The notes under the pieces are model-generated. The model made no database searches. It was not told the origin of the DNA and worked only from the letters and a program-made list of their open reading frames with translations. A DNA stretch of 7,412 nt from an uncultured Faecalibacterium sp. (GTDB taxonomy: Bacteria; Bacillota; Clostridia; Oscillospirales; Ruminococcaceae): assembly GCA_937915335.1 (NCBI GenBank), contig CALDLZ010000207.1, forward strand, positions 1 through 7,412, in the 5' to 3' direction. The first letter of the stretch is position 1; every line of letters begins with the position of its first letter. A program made the position numbers and the translations under genes. Shown here piece after piece: positions 1-6,064 of the stretch.

Positions 1-938
1 TGAAACCGGAATCCGGCGAATCCATATATGACCCGACCTGTGGAAGTGCCGGTATGCTCATTTCAGCCATAGCGTACTTAAAGGCACAAGGCAAGGAATG
101 GCGAAATGTAGCTGTCTATGGCCAGGAGATCAATGCACTGACATCAGCTATCGGCAAGATGAACTTGTTCCTGCATGGTGTTAAGGACTTTAGTATCGTC
201 AACGGCGACACACTTGCTTCTCCCGCTTTCATTGAAAACGGAAAGTTGCAGCAATTTGACCTCTGCCTTGCAAATCCACCTTATTCCATTAGCCAGTGGG
301 ATCGGACCGCTTTTGAGAGTGATAAATACGGTCGCAACTTCTTAGGAGTTCCTCCACAGGGCCGTGCTGACTATGCTTTCCTTCAGCACATTATTGCAAG
401 CCTCAAAGAGGATACCGGTCGATGCGCTATTCTGTTCCCGCACGGAGTCCTTTTCCGTAATGAAGAAAGCGCAATGCGTGAGCGGCTGGTCCGCAGCGAC
501 CGAGTGGAATGCGTTATCGGTCTTGGGCCGAACCTGTTCTATAACTCCCCGATGGAAGCCTGCATCATGATCTGCCGTATGACAAAGCGACCGGAGCGCC
601 GTGGGCAAATCCTCTTCATTAATGCCGTAAACGAAGTCGAGCGGAAGAACGCGCAGAGCTATCTGGAGGACCGTCATATTCAGCGGATTGCAACTGCATA
701 TAAAAACTACTGCGATGATGGCGACTTTGCTAAAATTGCGACCATTCAGGATATTGCTGATAACAACTTCTCACTCAGCATTCCGCTGTATGTTAAGCCG
801 GAAGTGAACGGGGAAGAAATCGACACTCGCACGGTTCAGGAGCACTATGACAGTTGGAGAGCCGCTTCGGAAATGATGAAGCTGAGCTACGAGAAACTGA
901 ATGCCATGCTGGGAAAGGAGGCCGAAGATAATGAGTAA
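1..938 (+). CDS. hsdM: Type I restriction-modification DNA methyltransferase subunit (HsdM), 3' part
   Basis: This is the C-terminal part of an N6-adenine methyltransferase, the modification subunit of a type I restriction-modification complex, which uses S-adenosylmethionine to methylate adenine at the site chosen by HsdS. The frame is open from base 3 and the true start lies upstream of the window. The SAM-binding motif I, DPTCGSAGML, is at bases 30-59, and the catalytic motif IV, NPPY, is at 273-284. About 311 residues are present. Family members are usually near 500 residues, so roughly the N-terminal helical region is missing only because the window starts inside the gene. The stop TAA (936-938) overlaps the hsdS start by 8 bases, so translation of the two is probably coupled. 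There is no sign of damage. The family call is very secure; the methylated sequence cannot be read from this. Confidence 0.95.
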   Translation, partial: KPESGESIYDPTCGSAGMLISAIAYLKAQGKEWRNVAVYGQEINALTSAIGKMNLFLHGVKDFSIVNGDTLASPAFIENGKLQQFDLCLANPPYSISQWDRTAFESDKYGRNFLGVPPQGRADYAFLQHIIASLKEDTGRCAILFPHGVLFRNEESAMRERLVRSDRVECVIGLGPNLFYNSPMEACIMICRMTKRPERRGQILFINAVNEVERKNAQSYLEDRHIQRIATAYKNYCDDGDFAKIATIQDIADNNFSLSIPLYVKPEVNGEEIDTRTVQEHYDSWRAASEMMKLSYEKLNAMLGKEAEDNE

Positions 939-2061
939 AGTGAAATTGGGCGATGTCGCCATTGAACACAAGGAAACCTGTAAAGTCAGCAAGGACGGAT
1001 ATCCAATTGTCGGACTTGAGCATCTGGTTCCGGAGGAAGTGACTCTCACCGCTTGGGATGAGGGCAGCGATAACACCTTCACAAAGATGTTCCGCAAAGG
1101 TAATGTCCTTTTCGGTCGACGCAGAGCCTATCTCAAAAAGGCTGCCGTTGCGTCGTTCGACGGCATCTGTTCCGGCGACATCACGGTAATAGAGGCTATC
1201 CCGGATCGCATTCTTCCAGAGCTTCTTCCGTTTATCATTCAGAATGATGAACTGTTTGACTTCGCTGTTGGTAAATCCGCCGGGTCCCTCTCTCCCCGTG
1301 TAAAGTGGGAGCATCTGAAAAACTATGAGTTTGAACTGCCTGATATGGGCAAACAGCGTGAGCTTGCCGAGCTCCTGTGGGCTATGGACGCCACGAAAAA
1401 ATCCTATCAGAAATTGATCGCAGCGACGGATGAGCTGGTGAAATCTCAATTTATCGAGACGTTTGGTGATCCGGTAACAAACGAAAAAGGCTGGCCGATC
1501 GTGCGATTGGATAGCGTTGCAGATATTCGCATCGGACCTTTTGGCTCTTTACTTCATAAAGAAGATTACATTGAGAGCGGACACGCTCTGGTCAATCCTT
1601 CACATATCATTGACGGAAAAATTGTTCCAGACCAGGAGCTGACAGTATCTGATGAAAAGTACGATTTGCTTTCAGCATATCAACTTGAAAAAGGAGATGT
1701 TGTGCTTGGTAGACGCGGAGAAATGGGACGTTGCGCAGTTGTAACTGCCTCTGGCATGCTTTGTGGTACAGGCAGTATGATAATCCGTCCGAATGGGAAA
1801 ATCCGGCCTTATTTTTTACAGAGGATGCTTGCCAGTCCATCATTCAGAAAGGTTATTGAAAATAAGGCTGTGGGCGTAACGATGATGAACATCAATGTGC
1901 CAATTGTGTCCTCGCTCATGTTACCGCTTCTTCCTGCATCGCTCCAAGACGAGTATATTGCCTTTGTTCAGCAGAGCGATAAATCAAAATTTGAATTGGA
2001 ACAGACGCTCTCTGAGCTGACCGCAACCTACAAACGCATTATAGCTGAGAATCTTGGCTAA
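931..2061 (+). CDS. hsdS: Type I restriction-modification specificity subunit (HsdS), intact
   Basis: This 376-residue protein is the DNA-recognition subunit that pairs with HsdM (and with HsdR, which is not in the window). The ATG at 931 is chosen over an in-frame ATG at 901 because AAAGGAGG (914-921) sits 9 bases before it and the product then starts MSKVKLGD, a normal HsdS start. The layout is the usual two half-sites: target-recognition domain 1 at about residues 1-140, a conserved helix at about 141-176 (KQRELAELLWAMD, then SQFIETFG), recognition domain 2 at about 180-345, and a C-terminal helix containing QSDKSK (348-353). Both edges of domain 2 carry DNA sequence repeated exactly in the downstream silent hsdS half (15 bp at 1444-1458, 19 bp at 1972-1990), which marks domain 2 as an exchangeable module. 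The length and the open frame indicate a working gene. Confidence 0.95.
   Translation: MSKVKLGDVAIEHKETCKVSKDGYPIVGLEHLVPEEVTLTAWDEGSDNTFTKMFRKGNVLFGRRRAYLKKAAVASFDGICSGDITVIEAIPDRILPELLPFIIQNDELFDFAVGKSAGSLSPRVKWEHLKNYEFELPDMGKQRELAELLWAMDATKKSYQKLIAATDELVKSQFIETFGDPVTNEKGWPIVRLDSVADIRIGPFGSLLHKEDYIESGHALVNPSHIIDGKIVPDQELTVSDEKYDLLSAYQLEKGDVVLGRRGEMGRCAVVTASGMLCGTGSMIIRPNGKIRPYFLQRMLASPSFRKVIENKAVGVTMMNINVPIVSSLMLPLLPASLQDEYIAFVQQSDKSKFELEQTLSELTATYKRIIAENLG
1444..1458 (+). repeat. Direct repeat A, copy 1 (upstream edge of TRD2 in hsdS)
   Basis: The 15-bp sequence tctcaatttatcgag encodes SQFIE in hsdS frame. It is identical to 3126-3140 in the silent half gene, where it is read in the same frame. 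It lies at the junction of the central conserved helix and the second recognition domain. It is the natural crossover point for swapping the second domain. Confidence 0.9.
1972..1990 (+). repeat. Direct repeat B, copy 1 (downstream edge of TRD2 in hsdS)
   Basis: The 19-bp sequence cagagcgataaatcaaaat encodes QSDKSK in hsdS frame. It is identical to 3657-3675 in the silent half. Together with repeat A it brackets the second recognition domain, so a double exchange could move the domain alone. Confidence 0.9.
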
Positions 2062-2076
2062 GAAACAAGGTCATGA

Positions 2077-2132
2077 AGTTTCCTCCGGCTCGTGGGAACA
2101 CCGGAAACGGAGGATACGAAAAGGAGGAAACT
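2077..2132 (+). promoter_or_regulatory. Leader hairpin burying the recombinase ribosome binding site, with a decoy pairing
   Basis: AGTTTCCTCC (2077-2086) is a perfect 10-bp complement of GGAGGAAACT (2123-2132), and the latter contains the Shine-Dalgarno GGAGG of the recombinase. In this fold the ribosome site would be closed. A second segment, CGGAGGA (2108-2114), is a perfect 7-bp complement of TCCTCCG (2081-2087), the same anti-Shine-Dalgarno stretch. Pairing to that decoy would free the true site. The two folds are mutually exclusive. The complementarity is seen directly; regulation is inferred. Confidence 0.6.
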
Positions 2133-2135
2133 ACC

Positions 2136-3113
2136 ATGATCAATCAAGTTATTACGAACATCCAGAACGACCTGCTTGGTATTTTGGACGAGGACCAAAT
2201 GAAACTGCTTTCGGAAGTGCTGGCAAAGCATCTGCTGCCGTTAGAATCGGCTACAACCGAGAGCAAGAACGAAAAGAGCGACATGCTGCCGGTATTTATT
2301 GCCGCAAAGCGTGTCGAGGGATGCTCGGAAAAATCCCTCCGCTACTACGAATCTACAATCCGAAACATGCTGGAAAGCATCGGCAAGCTGGAATGTCAGA
2401 TAACAACCGAGGACCTTCGCTTCTACCTTGATACTTACCAGCGTCGAGGAACCGTGAGCAAAGTCACCCTCGATAATGTGAGACGCATTCTCTCCTCTTT
2501 CTTCGCATGGCTCGAAGACGAGGACTATATCGTCAAGAGCCCGGTAAGAAGAATACACAAGGTCAAGACCGGCAAAACGGTCAAAGAAACCTACTCGGAC
2601 GAATCCTTGGAGCTGATGCGTGATCACTGCGACAACACACGAGATTTGGCCATGATTGATCTTCTGGCCTCAACCGGCATCCGAGTCGGTGAGCTCGTAA
2701 AGCTCAATCGCAGTGATGTGGATTTTGAGAACCGGGAATGTATTGTATTCGGCAAGGGAAACAAGCAGCGCAAGGTTTACTTCGATGCTCGGACAAAAAT
2801 CCACTTGCAACGCTATTTGAATGAGCGCACTGACACAAATGAGGCGCTGTTCGTATCGCTGCTGAAACCGTTTGACCGACTTCAAATCAGCGGAGTGGAA
2901 ATCAGGCTCCGTAAAATTGGCCGAGAGCTAAGTTTTCATAAGGTACATCCGCACAAGTTCCGACGGACGCTTGCTACAATGGCTATCGACAAAGGCATGC
3001 CAATTGAGCAGGTACAGCAGCTTCTCGGTCACCAGAGCATCGATACTACGCTCCAATACGCTATGGTGAACCAGAATAATGTGAAAGAGTCACATCGCAA
3101 GTTCATTGGGTGA
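2136..3113 (+). CDS. Tyrosine recombinase/integrase embedded in the hsdS locus
   Basis: This 325-residue protein is a Xer-like site-specific recombinase that cuts and rejoins DNA through a phosphotyrosine link. An N-terminal helical core-binding domain (about residues 50-145) precedes the catalytic domain. All six expected catalytic residues are visible: R183 in STGIRVGEL, K207 in GKGNKQRKV, H273 and R276 in HPHKFRRT, H299 in LLGHQSID and nucleophile Y308 in TLQYAMV. The R-K and H-Y spacings (24 and 9) match those I recall for XerD. The ATG at 2136 is chosen over one at 2073 because AAGGAGG (2121-2127) lies 8 bases before it and the upstream codons are not family-like. Lying between an intact hsdS and a silent hsdS half with shared direct repeats, it probably rearranges hsdS. 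It could instead be the integrase of a larger element, but its location argues against that. Confidence 0.93.
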   Translation: MINQVITNIQNDLLGILDEDQMKLLSEVLAKHLLPLESATTESKNEKSDMLPVFIAAKRVEGCSEKSLRYYESTIRNMLESIGKLECQITTEDLRFYLDTYQRRGTVSKVTLDNVRRILSSFFAWLEDEDYIVKSPVRRIHKVKTGKTVKETYSDESLELMRDHCDNTRDLAMIDLLASTGIRVGELVKLNRSDVDFENRECIVFGKGNKQRKVYFDARTKIHLQRYLNERTDTNEALFVSLLKPFDRLQISGVEIRLRKIGRELSFHKVHPHKFRRTLATMAIDKGMPIEQVQQLLGHQSIDTTLQYAMVNQNNVKESHRKFIG

Positions 3114-3125
3114 GCTATTTGCAAT

Positions 3126-3140
3126 TCTCAATTTATCGAG
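3126..3140 (+). repeat. Direct repeat A, copy 2 (start of silent hsdS cassette)
   Basis: This is an exact copy of 1444-1458, in the same orientation and the same reading frame, 1,682 bp downstream. It lies only 12 bases after the recombinase stop codon. Homology to hsdS begins essentially here, as expected for a recombination boundary. Confidence 0.9.
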
Positions 3141-3656
3141 CGCTTTGGCAAGCCAGGAACAGACCCGTTTAGGTGGGGACTAACTACACTCGGAAAGTGC
3201 TGTGAACTTAATCCCCGAAAGCCGAAAGGCATAAATACAGATGACAGCTACTCATTTGTGGCAATGCCCTCTGTCAGTGAAGATGGTCGTATCGATGCCT
3301 CCGTAGAGCGGCCTTACTCGGAAGTCTGTAAGGGGTTCACATACTTTGCCGAAAACGATGTGCTCTTTGCAAAAATAACGCCCTGCATGGAGAATGGCAA
3401 GGGCGGCGTTGCTAAAGGACTGAAAAACGGAGTCGGTTTTGGATCTACAGAGTTTCATGTACTCAGACCCATTAAGGGCGTTAGCGATCCATACTGGCTA
3501 TACATTATCACAATGTTTTCAAAGTTCCGCTCCGATGCTGAAAAAGTTATGACTGGCACTGGTGGTCAACGGCGAGTGCCAATCACATATTTGAGTGAGT
3601 ATTCCATAACACTGCCTCCCATCGAGCTTCAGGAGCAGTTTGCGGCCTTCGTCCGT

Positions 3657-3675
3657 CAGAGCGATAAATCAAAAT
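3657..3675 (+). repeat. Direct repeat B, copy 2 (end of silent TRD)
   Basis: This is an exact 19-bp copy of 1972-1990 in the same orientation and frame (QSDKSK). After it the two hsdS 3' ends diverge: the intact gene ends TYKRIIAENLG and the silent half ends ETIVKGGISSGT. Confidence 0.9.
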
Positions 3676-3726
3676 ATTACACTTCAAAAACCACGAGTCT
3701 TAACACAGAAATTGAAACTATAGTTA

Positions 3727-3733
3727 AGGGAGG
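3727..3733 (+). promoter_or_regulatory. Ribosome binding site deciding the metallopeptidase start
   Basis: AGGGAGG (3727-3733) lies inside the last codons of the silent hsdS half and is followed 8 bases later by an in-frame CTG at 3742. That spacing matches the other genes in the window. The in-frame TTG at 3796 and ATG at 3799 have no comparable site before them. Confidence 0.5.
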
Positions 3734-3741
3734 GATTTCTT

Positions 3742-5676
3742 CTGGCACTTAAGGATAAATCTTTTGCGACATATCTGGAAGATCAGTATTATGACTTGAT
3801 GTTCAAGCGGCTCAAGTCATACATATTCCAGAATCGTGGAGGGCTGAATTTACACACCAGCCTTGTTCCTGATCCGAGCTATACTGAGCTCGATGATCTT
3901 CATGTAATGGGAGTTTCTTTTAAGGAGACGGAAGACGACCGTATCCTTTTTAGAGCTGCTGTGCAAGCGGATGTTATCGTAAAAGGTCGCTCCAGACGTG
4001 ACTACGAAGAAGACATCGTCTATCCGTGGTTTTCCATTTCTTTTACTGGTATCCTCCGCTGTGGTCTCAGTATGGTCACCATTACGTCTATGGGCGTATA
4101 TAGTAAGGAACGCTTCAGTAAAGAAGATGCCTTGTCGCAGTATTTAGTCCCATATGTGTACTCGAAAGATCTTGATACCCACGCCGAGAAATTTCTGAAG
4201 AAGTACTGTCCGAAAGCATTGGAAACGCCTATGGCATTACCAATCAAGGAAGTGCTGGAAACGATGTGCCTTACCGTGTATCAGGCGCCTCTTCCCGATG
4301 GTGTTTTTGGACGGACCTATTTCAATAATGCTACGGTCGATATTTATGACCGGGACGGAAATGTTGTGTCTGTCGACATAGAGGAAGAAACCATTCTGGT
4401 TGATCCGGACGTATTCTTCATGCGTAATATCGGCTCTGTGAATAATACCATCATTCACGAGTGCGTCCATTGGGACAAGCACTATAAGTTCTTTGAGCTT
4501 CAGAAACTTATCAACCCTGAACTCACATCTATTTCCTGCGCTGTCGTTGAAGACTATAAAAAAGGGTCCGGCAGTCTAAGTGAGGAACTGGCATGGATGG
4601 AGTGGCAGGCCAATGCCATCGCTCCGAAAATCCTGATCCCTGCGAAGACAGGTCGTGCCAAGCTGAACGAAATCCTCAATACCCTGACCCGTGCGTTTTC
4701 CTCTTCGTCCAGCAAAGCGTCCATTATGGAGCTTGCTATCAGTGAGTTTGCCGACTTCTTCAAGGTTTCCACAATGGCCGCAAAAATCAGAGCTATTGAG
4801 CTCGGCTTTGATCAGGCCGCAGGCGTATTCAACTATGTGGACGGTCAGTATTACCCGCCGTTCTCCTTCGCCAAGGGATCTCTGAAAAAGGATCAGACCT
4901 TCATTATCGACAGGAACAACGCCATCATCGAATCGTTGTTCAATCAGGACCTTGCAGAAGATTTCAAAGCTGGCCGGTTTATTCACGCTGGCGGCATGAT
5001 GGTCATCAACGATCCGAAGTATGTTATCGTCCAGAATGAGCGAGCTGAACTCACAGAATATGCTCTGGCTCATGTTGACGAATGTTGCTTGGTATTTGAC
5101 CGCACAACAAGAGTCAGTAGCCACTACGATGACTCCTTCTACCGGATCTGTTTCCTCTGCCGAGATGCCGATTCAAAGAGCTTCGTGGAGGCGAAGTTCA
5201 ATCCCAAAGAAGGCAAAAACGAGGATGTTCAGAAACGTGCCCGTGAAATGACTGCCATCGCAGCGGAGGCAAAGCGAGTATCTGATATCCTTGCAGAGGT
5301 CCCTTCTTCCTTCTGTGGCACCCTCGATTATCATGTAAAACGTCGTGGTTACACCAACGAGAAGATGGAAGAATGTACCGGCATCAGCTCCCGAATGATT
5401 CAGGACTATCGCAATAAGAAAGATGCCAAACCCACCCTGCAAAGCGTGCTCGCCCTTTGTATCGGTCTGAACCTGCACCCGTCTTTCTCATACGACCTGA
5501 TAAACAAGGCCGGGTACAATATCATGGCCGCCAACGAGGAATATCTCATTTACCGGTATCTAATCGATAATCACCATATGGAGAACATCTATATGTGGAA
5601 TGCAAAGCTGCAAGATGCCGGTATTCCGCAGCAACTACCCAAAAACGGGAACAAAATGACGGCTCCTGAAAAATAA
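3742..5676 (+). CDS. ImmA/IrrE-family zinc metallopeptidase with C-terminal XRE-like HTH
   Basis: Proteins of this family cleave phage- or element-encoded repressors, or act in stress responses. The zinc signature HECVH is at residues 239-243 (bases 4456-4470), counting from the CTG at 3742. A downstream segment of the form MEWQANAIAPKILIP supplies the probable third zinc ligand (the Glu), as in ImmA. A roughly 220-residue N-terminal region is unrecognised. Near the C terminus (bases about 5325-5520) GYTNEKMEECTGIS, SRMIQDYRNKK and PTLQSVLALCIGL form an XRE-like helix-turn-helix. The start is uncertain. CTG 3742 has the best ribosome site and gives LALKDKSFATYLEDQ (644 residues); TTG 3796 or ATG 3799 would remove 18 or 19 residues. 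From 3742 it overlaps the hsdS-half stop by 11 bases, suggesting coupling. With both peptidase and DNA-binding parts it may sense and relieve repression of the neighbouring element; that role is inferred. Confidence 0.85.
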   Translation: MALKDKSFATYLEDQYYDLMFKRLKSYIFQNRGGLNLHTSLVPDPSYTELDDLHVMGVSFKETEDDRILFRAAVQADVIVKGRSRRDYEEDIVYPWFSISFTGILRCGLSMVTITSMGVYSKERFSKEDALSQYLVPYVYSKDLDTHAEKFLKKYCPKALETPMALPIKEVLETMCLTVYQAPLPDGVFGRTYFNNATVDIYDRDGNVVSVDIEEETILVDPDVFFMRNIGSVNNTIIHECVHWDKHYKFFELQKLINPELTSISCAVVEDYKKGSGSLSEELAWMEWQANAIAPKILIPAKTGRAKLNEILNTLTRAFSSSSSKASIMELAISEFADFFKVSTMAAKIRAIELGFDQAAGVFNYVDGQYYPPFSFAKGSLKKDQTFIIDRNNAIIESLFNQDLAEDFKAGRFIHAGGMMVINDPKYVIVQNERAELTEYALAHVDECCLVFDRTTRVSSHYDDSFYRICFLCRDADSKSFVEAKFNPKEGKNEDVQKRAREMTAIAAEAKRVSDILAEVPSSFCGTLDYHVKRRGYTNEKMEECTGISSRMIQDYRNKKDAKPTLQSVLALCIGLNLHPSFSYDLINKAGYNIMAANEEYLIYRYLIDNHHMENIYMWNAKLQDAGIPQQLPKNGNKMTAPEK

Positions 5677-5678
5677 TT

Positions 5679-5694
5679 CGGAAGTCGCACTTCC
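5679..5694. repeat. Palindromic repeat P, copy 1
   Basis: CGGAAGTCGCACTTCC matches 14 of 16 positions with 5790-5805. This copy is a perfect 7-bp inverted repeat, CGGAAGT and ACTTCCG (5679-5685 and 5689-5695), around a 3-base loop. It begins two bases after the metallopeptidase stop. It could be a protein-binding operator or part of an RNA hairpin. Confidence 0.6.
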
Positions 5695-5715
5695 GGTATA
5701 AAGCCCAGATAAATC

Positions 5716-5757
5716 AAGGCTCTTATGTCTTTCGAGACATGAGGGCCTTCTTTTTTT
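5716..5757 (+). terminator. Rho-independent terminator after the metallopeptidase gene
   Basis: GGCTCTTATGTCT (5718-5730) pairs with AGACATGAGGGCC (5735-5747) through a TTCG loop, with two G-U pairs, extended by AA/TT. It is followed by TTCTTTTTTT. A long stem with a stable UUCG loop and a T run make this a strong intrinsic terminator. It closes the transcript that contains hsdM, hsdS, the recombinase, the silent half and the metallopeptidase, since no terminator is seen between those genes. Confidence 0.92.
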
Positions 5758-5789
5758 GCCTATTTTACAGGCTTTTCGGCCATCGGAAC

Positions 5790-5805
5790 CGGAAGTCCCG
5801 CTTCC
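5790..5805. repeat. Palindromic repeat P, copy 2
   Basis: CGGAAGTCCCGCTTCC matches copy 1 at 14 of 16 positions, in the same orientation and 111 bp downstream. Its inverted repeat (GGAAG/CTTCC) is shorter than in copy 1. It lies just upstream of a possible promoter, so it is a candidate operator. Confidence 0.5.
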
Positions 5806-5833
5806 TCGTGAAAATCCGAAATCTCAATAAAAT
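5806..5833 (+). promoter_or_regulatory. Possible promoter for the leader RNA and sigma-like gene
   Basis: TAAAAT at 5828-5833 resembles a -10 box. The sequence 16 bases upstream, TCGTGA (5806-5811), matches only three of six -35 positions. A start near 5840 would coincide with the first helix of the structured leader at 5841. The call rests mainly on position, directly after a terminator and before a leader. Confidence 0.35.
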
Positions 5834-5840
5834 AGTACAT

Positions 5841-6013
5841 GTGAGTGAAAGCTCACACCCACAAGCGGTACGTCCGCTGGCCCCGGACGATCCAGTGCCG
5901 CCTGATGGGACAAGTTAATACGAACAGCTGCCTACTGGATAAGGAAGCTGCAGACTGGGACGGAGAAATCTCCGTCGGGACTGTGGTTAGGTTTCTATAC
6001 CCATTTTGCAGCT
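5841..6013 (+). ncRNA. Candidate structured leader RNA (unidentified)
   Basis: No reading frame is convincing here, but several complementary segments are. GTGAGT and GCTCAC close a GAAA tetraloop (5841-5856). AGCGG/CCGCT is at 5864-5878. ATCCAGT (5890-5896) is a perfect complement of ACTGGAT (5934-5940). GACGGAG/CTCCGTC forms a 7-bp stem around AAAT (5959-5976). GGTTAG and CTATACC can pair with one bulge at about 5985-6002. AGCTGCA (5946-5952) is complementary to TGCAGCT (6007-6013), which would enclose the previous two hairpins. The nested arrangement and the GNRA loop suggest a folded RNA such as a cis-regulatory leader or small RNA. I do not recognise a known riboswitch or ribozyme class. 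Covariation is unknown. Confidence 0.5.
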
Positions 6014-6023
6014 GACCATGAAG

Positions 6024-6059
6024 ATTACCTCCGTTCCAAGCAAATCGAACGGAGGAAAT
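6024..6059 (+). promoter_or_regulatory. Hairpin sequestering the ribosome binding site of the sigma-like gene
   Basis: CCTCCGTTC (6028-6036) is a perfect complement of GAACGGAGG (6047-6055). After one A-A mismatch, ATT/AAT pairs extend the stem. The 3' arm contains GGAGG (6051-6055), the Shine-Dalgarno 9 bases before the ATG at 6065, so the fold would block initiation. The upstream hairpin at 5959-5976 carries near copies of both arms (ACGGAG and CTCCGT), so alternative pairings between the two hairpins are possible. Confidence 0.65.
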
Positions 6060-6064
6060 TTCTC

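Larger units (their letters stand above)
3114..3752 (+). pseudogene. hsdS: Silent HsdS half: one target-recognition domain plus C-terminal helix, no start codon
   Basis: The frame is open for 212 codons directly after the recombinase stop TGA (3111-3113), in the recombinase's own frame, and ends at TAA 3750-3752. It begins with a few non-homologous residues, then SQFIERFG (from 3126), which matches the central hsdS region. It continues through a full recognition domain (TTLGKCCELNP near the start, LSEYSITLPPIELQEQF near the end) and the QSDKSK helix at 3657. There is no ATG before 3258, which is inside the domain, and no ribosome binding site, so it is probably not translated as an independent protein. 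Its domain differs in sequence from both domains of the intact hsdS, so it would specify a different half-site. Joined at repeat A to the upstream hsdS it gives a continuous 379-codon gene. It is therefore a stored cassette rather than simple debris, although decay cannot be excluded. Confidence 0.85.

Noticed and set aside
793..1449. Antisense open frame of 218 codons across hsdM/hsdS
   Set aside because: It is a shadow of hsdS on the opposite strand, with no ribosome site and no recognisable domain.
2054..2431. Frame of 125 codons overlapping the recombinase start
   Set aside because: It is out of frame with the clear recombinase, and its composition and lack of motifs mark it as a shadow.
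1444..3675. Classic inverted-repeat hsdS shufflon
   Set aside because: Both hsdS copies and their long repeats are in the same orientation; only 8-bp cores are inverted, so simple inversion between the genes is not supported.
4576..5124. Antisense open frame of 182 codons inside the metallopeptidase gene
   Set aside because: The sense strand encodes a recognisable protease with conserved motifs; the antisense frame has no ribosome site or family features.
5897..5930. Hammerhead-ribozyme-like motif (CTGATG followed later by CGAA)
   Set aside because: The invariant A after CTGATG is replaced by G, and no proper stem II or matching stems I/III can be drawn around the core.
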